DNA from: Acidobacteriota bacterium
GTDB taxonomy: Bacteria; Acidobacteriota; Blastocatellia; Pyrinomonadales; Pyrinomonadaceae
Direction: 5' to 3'
DNA: 64,000 nucleotides
NCBI GenBank assembly: GCA_019639155.1
Contig: JAHBSJ010000012.1
Span: forward strand, 1-64,000
Shown here: positions 36,746 to 47,310 of the stretch, one piece after another
Numbering within the stretch: the stretch's first letter is position 1
How the letters are laid out: every line of letters begins with the position of its first letter
Position numbers and translations under genes: made by a program
Notes under the pieces: generated by a model
The model's database searches: none
What the model saw: the letters and a program-made list of their open reading frames with translations, nothing else
Told to the model about the DNA's origin: nothing

Positions 36746-38500
36746 ATGACGAATTCGGACGTATTACGCTCGATCGCGATCACGGCCGCCGCGGTGTCGG
36801 TCGTCGCGTTCGCCGTTTTCGGAATGCGGGGAAAATACGTCGGAACCCGTGAGGGAAGGGCTGACGAAAACTATCTTCAGTCAACCGATTGCCGTGTTTG
36901 TCACGAGGAACACTACACGAGCTGGCGCCGGACGCACCACAGCCGCATGACGCAGGAAGCCGGCGGCGAAACGGTGCAGGGCGACTTTGAAAAAGAGAAT
37001 ACGCTGGAATACCTTGGCGTCAAAGCAAAGATGACACGCGATGCCAACGGGTTCCATTTTGAATTGACGAATCCGGACGGCAGCCGGGAAAAACACAAGA
37101 TCGAACGCACGATCGGCTCACGCCGGATCGAGCAGTACCTGATAAAGAACAACGGGCAGTATTATCGCTTTCCCATCGCTTACGACCTGATGAACCGCCG
37201 GTGGATGAGCCTGAATGGCTCGTTCTTTTATCCCGACAGCAACAACTTCGACCAGCATCTCGCACAATGGGACGTGAATTGCGTTTTTTGCCATAACGTC
37301 AAAGCTCAGCCGAACTTTGATTTCCGTACGCGGCTTGCGAATACTGAAGTATCTGAACTCGGCATCGCGTGCGGTGCATGTCATGCACAGGGAGCCGAAC
37401 ACGCTGAGCTCGCCGCCAATCCGCTGCGACGTAACTTGTGGCGATTCGGCCGCGGCGACGAAAAGAAGATCATCGATCCGCTCGGAATTGATACCGACCG
37501 CTCGATGATGATCTGCGGCCATTGCCACGGCCAGCGAATGCCCGAACCGCAGACCCGAATCCGCGAGATCCTTACGAAAGGCGATCCTTTCGATGCGGGC
37601 GACGACCTTTCCAAATACTACAAACCAATTCACGCAGATTCGAATTTGGGCGAAATGACCTTCGAGGCCCGCTTTTGGCCCGACGGTTCGCCGCGGCTGA
37701 CCGCGTATGAATATCAGGGGCTAAAGGCATCACCATGCTTCACAAAAGGAAAAGCCGGAGCACGCATCAACTGCCTTTCCTGCCACACGATGCACGGCGG
37801 CGACGTGAAAGGCCAGATCACCGACGATATGCGGACGAACCTCGCATGCACGCAATGCCACACCGAATACCAGGCTCCCGAAGCGGTCACGAAGCATACA
37901 AAACACGACGCCGATTCCGCCGGCAGCAGCTGCTACGCCTGCCATATGCCGAAGGTGGTTTACGGTGTTCAGACGTTTCACCCGACGCATCAAATTTCCG
38001 TGCCGAGGCCCGAAATGACCGCTGACAAAGGAGTGCCGAACGCGTGCAGCCAGTGCCATGTCGATATGTCGCTCAACTGGGCCATAAATAGTTCGAAAGA
38101 AATGTGGCCGGAGTATTTCAAGGACGCAAAACCGTCAACTCTTTCCGAATTTGACCGCCCCGAAACCATCCGCGGCCTTTTCGCGGGTGATGCATTGACG
38201 CGTGCAATGATGGCGGACGCTCTTTTGCGACACGGCAATAGCGATCTCGCGGCGGCGTTTTTGCTCGAAGCGTATTCGACGGATAATTATCCGATAGTCC
38301 GTTATTTCGCGGCGAACGGGCTCTCGGCTTGGTTTCCCGCGGTGAAGCGGCCGGATTATCTACTCTTTGCCGATGAGCGAAAACCCGTCGTTGACGAATG
38401 GCGACGGCGATTTGATGGAGACCGGGTTCGCGAAACCGAACGAGCAGCGGCCGCTCTGCGTGCGATCAGAAAGGAGGTCGATCTGGAGGTCGGAGAATAA
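36746..38500 (+). CDS. Octaheme cytochrome c (cytochrome c554-like)
   Basis: A 584-residue protein anchored by one N-terminal helix (about 8-28), the rest periplasmic. Eight CXXCH sites lie at 49-53, 179-183, 209-213, 257-261, 343-347, 368-372, 396-400 and 434-438. The first, CRVCHEEHYTSWRRTHHSRM, follows the cytochrome c554 family pattern in which the next histidines act as distal ligands. After the last heme, about 130 residues look helical and HEAT-like. A periplasmic electron-transfer or redox-enzyme role is inferred; no substrate is evident. Its stop shares a base with the next start codon. Confidence 0.9.
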   Translation: MTNSDVLRSIAITAAAVSVVAFAVFGMRGKYVGTREGRADENYLQSTDCRVCHEEHYTSWRRTHHSRMTQEAGGETVQGDFEKENTLEYLGVKAKMTRDANGFHFELTNPDGSREKHKIERTIGSRRIEQYLIKNNGQYYRFPIAYDLMNRRWMSLNGSFFYPDSNNFDQHLAQWDVNCVFCHNVKAQPNFDFRTRLANTEVSELGIACGACHAQGAEHAELAANPLRRNLWRFGRGDEKKIIDPLGIDTDRSMMICGHCHGQRMPEPQTRIREILTKGDPFDAGDDLSKYYKPIHADSNLGEMTFEARFWPDGSPRLTAYEYQGLKASPCFTKGKAGARINCLSCHTMHGGDVKGQITDDMRTNLACTQCHTEYQAPEAVTKHTKHDADSAGSSCYACHMPKVVYGVQTFHPTHQISVPRPEMTADKGVPNACSQCHVDMSLNWAINSSKEMWPEYFKDAKPSTLSEFDRPETIRGLFAGDALTRAMMADALLRHGNSDLAAAFLLEAYSTDNYPIVRYFAANGLSAWFPAVKRPDYLLFADERKPVVDEWRRRFDGDRVRETERAAAALRAIRKEVDLEVGE

Positions 38501-38931
38501 TGGCGAACAAAAAGACAGAAGCTCCGGCGATCAACGAAGGCTCTGCTTTGAAACAGGCTTGGGTCAGTATAGCAGTTTGGATGACGCTCGGCCTCCTGCT
38601 CGAAGGGCTGCTGGCGTTCCGTTCACCGGCGTATCTACAAGACGAGGTCCGGCGAGAGATGTTCCGGCTCGCACATTCACACGGCGGTGTGCTGAATCTT
38701 CTTTTGCTTGGTACCGCGTTTTACATTCGTATCTATTCGCCCAAATTCCCGAATATCGCGATGCTCGCATTGCGGATCGGCGTGATCCTGATGCCCGTCG
38801 GATTTCTGCTTGGCGGCATTTGGCATTACGACAGCGATCCGGGGCCGGCCGTGTTCCTCGCTCCCTTAGGCGGTTTGATGATAATCTTTGGTGTGGTTTC
38901 TGTTGCCGTTTCGGCTTTTTCTAAAGAATGA
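38500..38931 (+). CDS. Four-helix membrane protein paired with the octaheme cytochrome
   Basis: A 143-residue protein of unknown family with four transmembrane helices (about 17-37, 55-72, 84-104, 115-138). Conserved-looking histidines occur at the helix ends in AHSHGG (near 57) and GIWHYDSDPGP (near 107-117), possible heme or metal ligands. It overlaps the cytochrome gene by one base and the propeller gene by four, so the three are translationally coupled. It may anchor the cytochrome or link it to the quinone pool; this is inference. Confidence 0.7.
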   Translation: MANKKTEAPAINEGSALKQAWVSIAVWMTLGLLLEGLLAFRSPAYLQDEVRREMFRLAHSHGGVLNLLLLGTAFYIRIYSPKFPNIAMLALRIGVILMPVGFLLGGIWHYDSDPGPAVFLAPLGGLMIIFGVVSVAVSAFSKE

Positions 38932-39977
38932 TGAAGTTTGCTAACGCGTTCAACCCCGATCGTTTTCTGTTGATCTCGATACTTGCGGCGGTCTGTCTGA
39001 CCCTCGCCGGCTGCGGCGGTCCTGCCGAACAGCCGAAGATCGAAAAGGACAATTGGCCCAATTCCGAAAAGGTCGCAGGCAAGAGCGACGGCCTTTCGCG
39101 GGTGTCCGGTATAGCGATATTTGATGACGCGATCTTTCTGACCATGGGCGGAACGATCGCGGACAAGATGGACGGCACCAATGGCGTCCGTCGTATAGAC
39201 CTGAAAACAAAAGAGATAACCAAGATCGACGACGGCGAAAAGTTCCCGCAGACCGATGCAGGTGCGTTGATCCGCGATGACAAATTCATCTATTGGAACG
39301 CCGGAGGTGCGATGCAGCGATACGCGGTCGATGGATCGGTGCGTGACGAGATAGTCACATCAAATATTGGCCTCGGGGCTTACAAGGTGTTGGCAAACGG
39401 CCGGATCTACTGGGTGAATCACGGCTACTATGCTCCGGACGAAACTGTTCGCCCGTCGGATATATTTTCCGTTCCCGTCGAAGGCGGGAAGCCCGAGATC
39501 TTTGTCGCGAAACAATTGCTCGCCGCAAATGCGGCGTCTGACGGCGAATTCCTGTATTGGACATCGAAGGCCGGCATTGTACGAAAGCCGCTCAAAGGCG
39601 GCGGTATTTCGATAGTATTGAAGGCAGCCGAAAATGATGGTTTCGACCACCTCATTGTAAGCGGCGGCCGCCTTTACTTTAGCCATCGTGCAGGCGACAA
39701 CTCGAATTGGCAGTTGCGCAGCATCGGCATAGAGGGTGGAGAACCTGCAACGTTGGTCGAAAATGCCGCTAAGCTGCCATTCATCGCGGACGATGAGAAT
39801 CTCTATTATTTTGCAAATGAGGGAATGGGGCTTTACAGCCTTTACCGGATTTCAATGTCCGGCGGCGAGCCCGTTAAGATGGATACGGGTTATACTAACG
39901 GCGAGATCGCTCTGTCGGCGACGCATGTTTACGTTGTAACGCTCGACGATATTTTCAGGATCGAAAAGAACAAATAA
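38928..39977 (+). CDS. Beta-propeller-like lipoprotein
   Basis: A 349-residue exported lipoprotein: signal about 8-24, lipobox LAGC. The mature chain shows about six repeats, each with an aromatic-Tyr/Trp strand and a Gly-Gly turn (for example FIYWNAGG, GRIYWVNHG, FLYWTSKAG, GRLYFSHRAG, ENLYYFANEG). This is the periodicity of a six- or seven-bladed propeller (DUF5050-like). Such proteins are usually binding or scaffold proteins. It overlaps the preceding membrane protein gene by four bases and is 18 bases from eno. Confidence 0.72.
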   Translation: MMKFANAFNPDRFLLISILAAVCLTLAGCGGPAEQPKIEKDNWPNSEKVAGKSDGLSRVSGIAIFDDAIFLTMGGTIADKMDGTNGVRRIDLKTKEITKIDDGEKFPQTDAGALIRDDKFIYWNAGGAMQRYAVDGSVRDEIVTSNIGLGAYKVLANGRIYWVNHGYYAPDETVRPSDIFSVPVEGGKPEIFVAKQLLAANAASDGEFLYWTSKAGIVRKPLKGGGISIVLKAAENDGFDHLIVSGGRLYFSHRAGDNSNWQLRSIGIEGGEPATLVENAAKLPFIADDENLYYFANEGMGLYSLYRISMSGGEPVKMDTGYTNGEIALSATHVYVVTLDDIFRIEKNK

Positions 39978-39980
39978 TAA

Positions 39981-41282
<1,302 letters not shown>

Positions 41283-41291
41283 GTGCGGAGT

Positions 41292-42818
41292 ATGACGACT
41301 GCCGAAAAACGCCCGATCGTTCTGGCCATCCTTGACGGTTGGGGCTATGCCCCGCGGACAGGTGCGAACGCCATCGCAGGAGCCCACACGCCTTATTACG
41401 ATGAGATATGCCGGCGTTTTCCTATGACAACGCTTTCAGCCGTTGACGGCGAATCGGGCGACTCTGCCGCAGGCGATCCGGAACTTGGACATTTGAAGAT
41501 CGGCACGGGACGCGAAGTGCGCACCGAGGCCGCGATGATCCACGACGCCATCGTTTCGGGAGAATTCGAGAAAAACGCTGTCCTGACCCGCATGTTCGCC
41601 AAGGCGAAAGAAGGCAAGAATTCGGTTCATCTGATCGGCTTGCTGAGCGACAGCGGAGTCCATTCAAGCCCCGAAAATCTCTTTGCATTGCTGCGAATGG
41701 CGAAGTCATTCGGCCTCGAAGATGTCAACATTCACGCTATTCTCGACGGACTCGACGTTGCTCCGCGTACCGCTGATATTTATCTCGAAGCTCTTGAGAT
41801 CAAGCTCGCGGACATCGGCGTCGGCAAGATCGCGTCGATGTGCGGACGCTTTTTCGCGATGGACACGGGCGAGAATTGGGAGCGTACGGCTCGTGCGTTC
41901 ACGATGCTCGTGCACGGTGAAGGTGAACGTGCGACGGACCCGGTCGCTGCTGTGCGCAACTCATTTCTTCGAGGCATTGCGGACGAATTCATTGCCCCGA
42001 TCGTTCTTGAAAAGGCACCCGACATTCCGGTCTCGCGGGTAAAGAATGGCGATCTTGTCATCTTTTTCAATCACCGCGGCGATGGTATGAAGCAGCTCGT
42101 CCGCTCGTTGTGCATGCCCGGTGGAGCGAATACGGCTAAACCAATTGTCGAGACGGTCTGCCTGACCGATTACGAGAGCTCCTTCAATTTGCCCTCGGCG
42201 TTTCGGCAGAAGCCTTTCAAGCGATCGCTTGCCGAGGTGCTGGTTTCGGAGAATATCCCGATCAGAAAGATAACCGAACCCGCCCGTCAGGAACATCTTG
42301 CGAGTATTTTCGATGGCCGCAACGACCTTTCCGACAGGCTGGAACAGGAACTCCTCGTCCTCGGCGGCGGCAGCCGTGAAACCTATCCGGAATCGCAAAG
42401 CTTCAAGATCGTCGATCGATTCCGCCGCGAGATCGAGAAAGATAAGAAAGGGGTCTATATCGTAAATCTTCCCGCCGCAGGACTTGCTGCCGAATCCGGC
42501 GACGTAGGAACGACAGTCGCCGCGATCCAGTTCGTCGATACGTGTCTTGGCGGCATTTGGGAAAAGACCGAAGAGCTGGGCGGAACACTGCTCGTCACGT
42601 CTTCCTATGGCATTTGTGAGGAAATGGTTGTGGAAAGAGACGAACAAAGACACAAACCGACAATGAACCAGGTTCCTTTCCATCTGGTTTCCGGTGACGC
42701 ATCAGGTGCTCAGCTTGCCGATGGCCGCACGCTTGCAGATGTGGCGCCGACCATACTCTCAATGCTCGGCATCGATAAACCGATAGATATGACAGGCTCG
42801 GATCTGCGTTTGATCTGA
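41292..42818 (+). CDS. gpmI: Cofactor-independent phosphoglycerate mutase, divergent
   Basis: Interconverts 3- and 2-phosphoglycerate. The 508-residue protein has the alkaline-phosphatase-superfamily metal site VLAILDGWGYAPRTGANAIA (from residue 10) and the overall length of GpmI. The motif around the phosphorylated serine is altered: where most enzymes have MGNSEVGH, here residues 56-67 read SGDSAAGDPELG, a serine followed by extra residues before ELGHLKIGTGR. The ATG at 41292 is preceded by AGGTG at six bases. Adjacency to eno supports the assignment. Confidence 0.88.
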   Translation: MTTAEKRPIVLAILDGWGYAPRTGANAIAGAHTPYYDEICRRFPMTTLSAVDGESGDSAAGDPELGHLKIGTGREVRTEAAMIHDAIVSGEFEKNAVLTRMFAKAKEGKNSVHLIGLLSDSGVHSSPENLFALLRMAKSFGLEDVNIHAILDGLDVAPRTADIYLEALEIKLADIGVGKIASMCGRFFAMDTGENWERTARAFTMLVHGEGERATDPVAAVRNSFLRGIADEFIAPIVLEKAPDIPVSRVKNGDLVIFFNHRGDGMKQLVRSLCMPGGANTAKPIVETVCLTDYESSFNLPSAFRQKPFKRSLAEVLVSENIPIRKITEPARQEHLASIFDGRNDLSDRLEQELLVLGGGSRETYPESQSFKIVDRFRREIEKDKKGVYIVNLPAAGLAAESGDVGTTVAAIQFVDTCLGGIWEKTEELGGTLLVTSSYGICEEMVVERDEQRHKPTMNQVPFHLVSGDASGAQLADGRTLADVAPTILSMLGIDKPIDMTGSDLRLI

Positions 42819-42831
42819 TCAATTCACACCG

Positions 42832-43788
42832 TTGGAACCAAAGAACATTCTTGTCCTGCATTTCGGCCAGCTTGGCGATGTGATACTTGGTTTGCCTGCG
42901 CTTGCTGCGGTCCGTGGCCGCTTTCCCGACGCATACATTACCGCCGTGTGCGGCAAATCGCCTGCGCAGGTTATTGAGATGGCGGACGTCGCCGACGACA
43001 TTATCGCCGTGGACCGCGTCGAACTTCGTGACGGCCCGAAACTTCATTCTATCGCGAAGATCTTCTCACTTGTCCGCCGGATACGTCGCCTCGATATCGA
43101 CCTTGTGATAGACCTGCACAGCCTTTCAGAGACGAATTTGCTCGCGTTCGTATCTCGTGCAAAACTTCGCCTGCTTGCGGACCGCCACGGCCGATCGCTG
43201 AACTACCTCTGCAATTTCCGCCCGCCGCCGCCGAAAGAAGACCCTGCCGCCCACCTGACGCGCCGCTATCTGGACGCACTCAAGCCGCTTGGCATCGGGG
43301 TCGATGCCCCATCATTCAGATTTCCCCGAACTGAAAATGTTAAACGCATGAATGCTGTCGGTTTGTTTCCCGGAGCAGGCCACCCGAGCCGTTGTTGGCC
43401 GTATGAGCGTTTTGGCGAACTCAGCCGCCGGTTGATCGCCGAGGGATACGAATGCCGAATATTCCTGGGACCGGAAGAAGAGGCGAATAGCAGCGGGATA
43501 ATGCGGCATTTTCCGCCTGAAGCCAAGCCCGTTCCCGGCCTTACTCTCGCTGAAATGGTCACGGCAGCTCGAGAACTGCAGACTTTCATCACCAATGACA
43601 CCGGGCCGATGCATCTGGCGGCATGTTCCGGATGCCCGATAGTGCTTGTGTTGGATGAGAGAGCCCCAACGACTTATCTTCCGTTGGCCGACAGACTTGC
43701 CGTCGTCAATAACGCCGAGATCGGCGACATCACCGTCGATGACGTTCATGCGGCGGTCATACAGTTATGCCGTGATGGCGTCGTCTGA
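42832..43788 (+). CDS. Glycosyltransferase family 9 (heptosyltransferase-like), second copy
   Basis: A 318-residue GT-B enzyme related to heptosyltransferases. ILVLHFGQLGDVILGLPALAAV starts at residue 5; the nucleotide-sugar half has VGLFPGAGHPSRCWPYERFGEL (near 178) and ITNDTGPMHLAACSGCPIV (near 255). The start is TTG at 42832, the only initiation codon close to the first strand. It probably builds LPS core or another surface glycan. It lies 13 bases after gpmI in the same direction. Confidence 0.9.
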   Translation: MEPKNILVLHFGQLGDVILGLPALAAVRGRFPDAYITAVCGKSPAQVIEMADVADDIIAVDRVELRDGPKLHSIAKIFSLVRRIRRLDIDLVIDLHSLSETNLLAFVSRAKLRLLADRHGRSLNYLCNFRPPPPKEDPAAHLTRRYLDALKPLGIGVDAPSFRFPRTENVKRMNAVGLFPGAGHPSRCWPYERFGELSRRLIAEGYECRIFLGPEEEANSSGIMRHFPPEAKPVPGLTLAEMVTAARELQTFITNDTGPMHLAACSGCPIVLVLDERAPTTYLPLADRLAVVNNAEIGDITVDDVHAAVIQLCRDGVV

Positions 43789-43834
43789 ATGACAACGGCC
43801 TCCGCCGGTGATAACCTTAGGTTTTTGACTGTGT

Positions 43835-44452
43835 ATGATCGAGGAATTTGCTTTCGATAATTCGGAGGAGCGGAGAAAGGTGCGTCAGAACGGAACAGGT
43901 TGGGTCGAGGTGATTGCGGGTTCCATGTTCTCGGGTAAATCAGAAGAACTGATCCGCCGCCTTACTCGTGCTCGAATTGCACGGCAGACCGTTCAGGTCT
44001 TCAAACCGAAGATCGACGCCCGTTATTCCGTGGAAGAGATCGCGTCGCACTCCGGCCAGACCCACATGTCGATACCGGTATCATCGACCGCGGAAATGCT
44101 GGCACTGGTGAAGGATGAGACGGAGGTTGTCGGCATCGACGAAGGGCAGTTTTTTGACGACGCCATAATCGACGCCGTAAATCAGCTCGCTGCTTCGGGC
44201 CGTCGCGTCATAGTTGCGGGACTTGATCAGGACTACACAGGTAAGCCGTTTCACCCGATGCCGCATCTGCTCTCGATCGCCGAGTTCATCACGAAAACTC
44301 ACGCGATCTGTGTCAAATGTGGTTCGACGGCGAATTATTCGCAGCGTACGATGGATTCCGATGCCCTTGTGGAGGTTGGAGCCGCAGACAAATATGAGGC
44401 ACGCTGTAGACGCTGCTTCGTGCCCCATGCCGATACGCCGACGATGATCTGA
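43835..44452 (+). CDS. tdk: Thymidine kinase
   Basis: Salvage phosphorylation of thymidine to dTMP. The 205-residue protein is of the tetrameric TK1 type: P-loop GSMFSGKSEELIRRL (29-43), the VVGIDEGQFFDD lid/acidic segment (near 95), a structural zinc site with CVKC (near 163) and CRRCF (near 192), and the catalytic-region DQDYTGKPF. It ends the co-directional run and stops six bases before the convergent lipoprotein gene. Confidence 0.96.
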   Translation: MIEEFAFDNSEERRKVRQNGTGWVEVIAGSMFSGKSEELIRRLTRARIARQTVQVFKPKIDARYSVEEIASHSGQTHMSIPVSSTAEMLALVKDETEVVGIDEGQFFDDAIIDAVNQLAASGRRVIVAGLDQDYTGKPFHPMPHLLSIAEFITKTHAICVKCGSTANYSQRTMDSDALVEVGAADKYEARCRRCFVPHADTPTMI

Positions 44453-44458
44453 CCGCCT

Positions 44459-45097
44459 TTATTTGGCGATCTTCATTGAATACATTACTGCCGGAAAATC
44501 GTCGCGATGTCTGTCAAAATTGGAGCCTTTTGTCGACAGAATTATATTCAGCTGCTGATTCTGGCCCTGATAATTGCGAAACGCGATCCACTGATAACGC
44601 CTCGGGTCGCCTTTGTCCTGCGGCATCGCTTCCCACCATTCGACACCCTTGATGCCGTCGATCTCGACCCATCGGACCTTCTCGTATTTGCCCTGTTTCA
44701 AATTCTCAAGAGCCGATTCGTAGGTCGCCTTTAGGCTGACGTCCGCCGGTACCGACGAAGGTAGATCAGAGATCGTCGCGATCAGGAAAGCGTTGTCAGG
44801 CGAGCCGTAATTGAAACTCTGCTTGCTGACGTTCATTTTCTTCCACGATCCCGGCACGGTGAACGAGATATTCTGATCGTCCCATTTTACCTCTGTTCCG
44901 CCATCCTTTATTGCTTGCTGCGCTCCGCTCAGTGTCGCTTTTTCGACCTCGACATCATCCTTTTTATCTTTTTGGGGAGCGGTCGCGGTGTTGGAACTCG
45001 TGTTTGATCCGCCCGAAATTTCTTTGAGCCGATCGCCAAGTCCGCAAAATGCCAAGACAAGAACCAAGAGGCCCAAAGGCCAAAAAGATCTGAACAT
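44459..45097 (-). CDS. Lipoprotein of unknown function
   Basis: A 212-residue exported lipoprotein: signal about 4-16 with lipobox VLAFC. A low-complexity Ser/Asn/Thr/Lys linker is followed by a compact domain (about 70-212) with WKKMNVSKQSFNYGSPDNAFLIATIS and VRWVEIDGIKGVEWWEAMP. The beta/alpha pattern resembles small PsbP/DUF-like periplasmic domains, but I do not recognise the family. The start at 45097 is chosen because GGAGG lies just upstream; an ATG at 45109 would overlap that site. Confidence 0.7.
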   Translation of the reverse strand: MFRSFWPLGLLVLVLAFCGLGDRLKEISGGSNTSSNTATAPQKDKKDDVEVEKATLSGAQQAIKDGGTEVKWDDQNISFTVPGSWKKMNVSKQSFNYGSPDNAFLIATISDLPSSVPADVSLKATYESALENLKQGKYEKVRWVEIDGIKGVEWWEAMPQDKGDPRRYQWIAFRNYQGQNQQLNIILSTKGSNFDRHRDDFPAVMYSMKIAK

Positions 45098-45220
45098 ATT
45101 TTCCTCCATCTAGATGTGAATCACCGTCAATTCTGATTTCAAATGACGTAAATTGCAAAAATGAACCTGCGATTGCGATTTTCACAACACAGCAGACGGA
45201 TTTGGGGCACTTTTTTAGGC

Positions 45221-45226
45221 TATAAT
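45221..45226 (+). promoter_or_regulatory. -10 element before the Kef-type antiporter gene
   Basis: A perfect TATAAT 19 bases before the ATG at 45246. No well-spaced -35 box was seen (TTGGGG at 45202 is too close). It lies in the divergent gap with the lipoprotein gene. Confidence 0.4.
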
Positions 45227-45245
45227 CTGATTTCAATTTACTCGC

Positions 45246-47264
45246 ATGCACACGCCACAGCTTTTTACTGATCTGCTGATCATTTTACTGGCATCCGTAC
45301 CGGTGGCGTTTCTGTGTGTTCGCCTAAAATTGCCGCTCATTGCGGGTTTTATGGTCGCCGGCATGGCCATTGGACCGTACGGCCTCGGCCTCATTAAAAA
45401 TACCGGTGCCATCGAGGTTTTGGCTGAGATCGGCGTAATGTTGCTGCTTTTCACTATCGGCCTTGAGTTCTCGCCGACGCGGTTGAAAGAGATGCGGCGA
45501 AACGTCCTGATCGGCGGCGGGCTTCAGGTGACCATAACCATCGCGGCAGTGACCCTTGTCGCGTTCTTGCTCGGCAGGGCTTGGAATCAGGCACTCTTTT
45601 TCGGTTTTCTGATCGCACTTTCCAGCACGGCGATCGTTCTGAAATCGTACGTAGAGCGGAACGAGGTCGATTCGCCGCACGGCCGCGTCAGCATCGGCAT
45701 ACTGATATTCCAAGATCTCAGCATTCTGATGATGCTGCTTCTGATCCCGTTGATAGGTAATGCCGGAGACATGACGCTGGCCGAAGCTCTGAAACAACTT
45801 ACTATTTCGGTCATCGCGATGGCGGCGATCGTGGTCGTTTCTTGGTTCCTAATCCCGCCGCTATTGTCGCGTATCGTTAGCCTGCGTAGTCCTGAGGTCT
45901 TTTTGCTGACGGTCGTTTTTCTGTTGCTGGCATTTTCATGGGTGACCTCGCACCTCGGCATGTCATTGGCGCTCGGAGCATTTATCGCCGGTGTTGTGAT
46001 CGCGAATTCTGATTACAGCCATCAATCTGAAACTGAGGTTTTGCCTTTTCGCGATGTTTTCAACGGCATCTTTTTCGTGTCGATCGGGCTCCTGCTTTCA
46101 CTGGCGACGCTTTTTGAGAACATCGGATTTGTCGCAGTGCTTGTAGTTTCGCTGATGCTGCTAAAAGCGTCGGTCGTTTGGATGGTCGTTCGCATCTTAG
46201 GAAATCCGCAACGAGTTGCGATCGTAGCGGCTCTCGGCCTTGCACAGATCGGTGAATTTTCGTTCGTACTTGCAAAGGCCGGGCAAGGTGCCGGACTTCT
46301 GCCGGACGCTGATTATCAAAGCTTTCTGGCGGCCTCCGTTATCTCGATGCTTGCAACGCCGTTCCTTATCGCATGGGCACCGAATATCGGTTTTGCAATG
46401 CAGCGTGTCCTCAGCGACGGCGGCCGCGGCGACATCGAGAATTGCGAAGACGATATCCACATGACCTCAAGCGGGGGATTGACCCAGCATGTCATCATCG
46501 TCGGCTATGGATTGAACGGCCGTAATCTCGCCCGCGTTCTGCGAACCGTAGGCGTGCCGTACACGATACTCGACCTGCAGGCCGACGTCGTAAAAAAGGC
46601 TAAAGTTGACGGCGAAAAGATCAATTTCGGTGATGCGACAAGGCGCGATGTTCTAATACATGCCGGGATAGATAACGCCTGGGTGCTTGTACTGGCGCTC
46701 TCCGATCCGCCCGCGGCCCGGCGTGCTGTCCGGCAGGCGAGACAATGCAATCCAAACCTGCACATTATCGTTAGAACACGATATACGTCCGAAATAACCG
46801 AACTTACGGGCCTCGGTGCGAATGAAGTTATTCCGGAGGAGTTTGAGACCAGCATCGAGATCTTTGCCCGCGTGCTGCATCGTTTCGGGATGCCGCGGCC
46901 GACCATCGAAGATCAGATCGCACGCGTCAGGCGGCAAAAATACGAAATGCTCCGCAGCCCTTCGATACCGCAGCCGGCAGCGGCTTCGCTTGAAACGGTG
47001 CTGCAGCAGCTTGTGACAGAGACAATTCGGGTCGAAGCGAACTCACCCGTTGTCGGCAAGAGCCTCGGCGAACTGGACCTGAGAGGGAAGACAGGGGCAA
47101 CGGTTCTTGCGGTCGTGCACGAGGACGACACCAACGTTAGCCCGGGAGCAAACTACACTCTGTGCGAAGGCGATACACTGCTGATATCAGGATCCGCAGC
47201 CAAGATCGAAAAGGCGATCGAAATGATACGGCGGGAGAACGATATCGGCGGCTTCAATCCCTAG
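45246..47264 (+). CDS. Kef/CPA2-type monovalent cation:proton antiporter with TrkA domains
   Basis: A 672-residue protein: a CPA2 Na+/H+ exchanger domain of about 12 helices (about 5-390), a TrkA-N/RCK NAD-binding domain starting HVIIVGYGLNGRNLARVL (about 414-431) and a TrkA-C domain (about 580-672, EANSPVVGKSLGELDLRGKTG). Such proteins export K+ or Na+ in exchange for H+ under nucleotide or glutathione control. The mobile EGNEV-like region and ligand site cannot be assigned by eye. Single gene. Confidence 0.93.
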   Translation: MHTPQLFTDLLIILLASVPVAFLCVRLKLPLIAGFMVAGMAIGPYGLGLIKNTGAIEVLAEIGVMLLLFTIGLEFSPTRLKEMRRNVLIGGGLQVTITIAAVTLVAFLLGRAWNQALFFGFLIALSSTAIVLKSYVERNEVDSPHGRVSIGILIFQDLSILMMLLLIPLIGNAGDMTLAEALKQLTISVIAMAAIVVVSWFLIPPLLSRIVSLRSPEVFLLTVVFLLLAFSWVTSHLGMSLALGAFIAGVVIANSDYSHQSETEVLPFRDVFNGIFFVSIGLLLSLATLFENIGFVAVLVVSLMLLKASVVWMVVRILGNPQRVAIVAALGLAQIGEFSFVLAKAGQGAGLLPDADYQSFLAASVISMLATPFLIAWAPNIGFAMQRVLSDGGRGDIENCEDDIHMTSSGGLTQHVIIVGYGLNGRNLARVLRTVGVPYTILDLQADVVKKAKVDGEKINFGDATRRDVLIHAGIDNAWVLVLALSDPPAARRAVRQARQCNPNLHIIVRTRYTSEITELTGLGANEVIPEEFETSIEIFARVLHRFGMPRPTIEDQIARVRRQKYEMLRSPSIPQPAAASLETVLQQLVTETIRVEANSPVVGKSLGELDLRGKTGATVLAVVHEDDTNVSPGANYTLCEGDTLLISGSAAKIEKAIEMIRRENDIGGFNP

Positions 47265-47296
47265 TTGGCGTTTCAACTCCCGGTTCTCATTGGAGT

Positions 47297-47302
47297 TATA
47301 AT
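47297..47302 (+). promoter_or_regulatory. -10 element very close to a start codon
   Basis: A perfect TATAAT ends 8 bases before the ATG at 47311, so a transcript from it would begin at or next to the start codon (leaderless). No clear -35 box. Confidence 0.4.
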
Positions 47303-47310
47303 ATTTAATT

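Noticed and set aside
36746..38500. Assignment of the octaheme protein as hydroxylamine oxidoreductase or octaheme nitrite/tetrathionate reductase.
   Set aside because: Eight hemes match in number, but spacing and the modified-heme or cross-link features of those enzymes were not seen; only the c554-like first site is clear.
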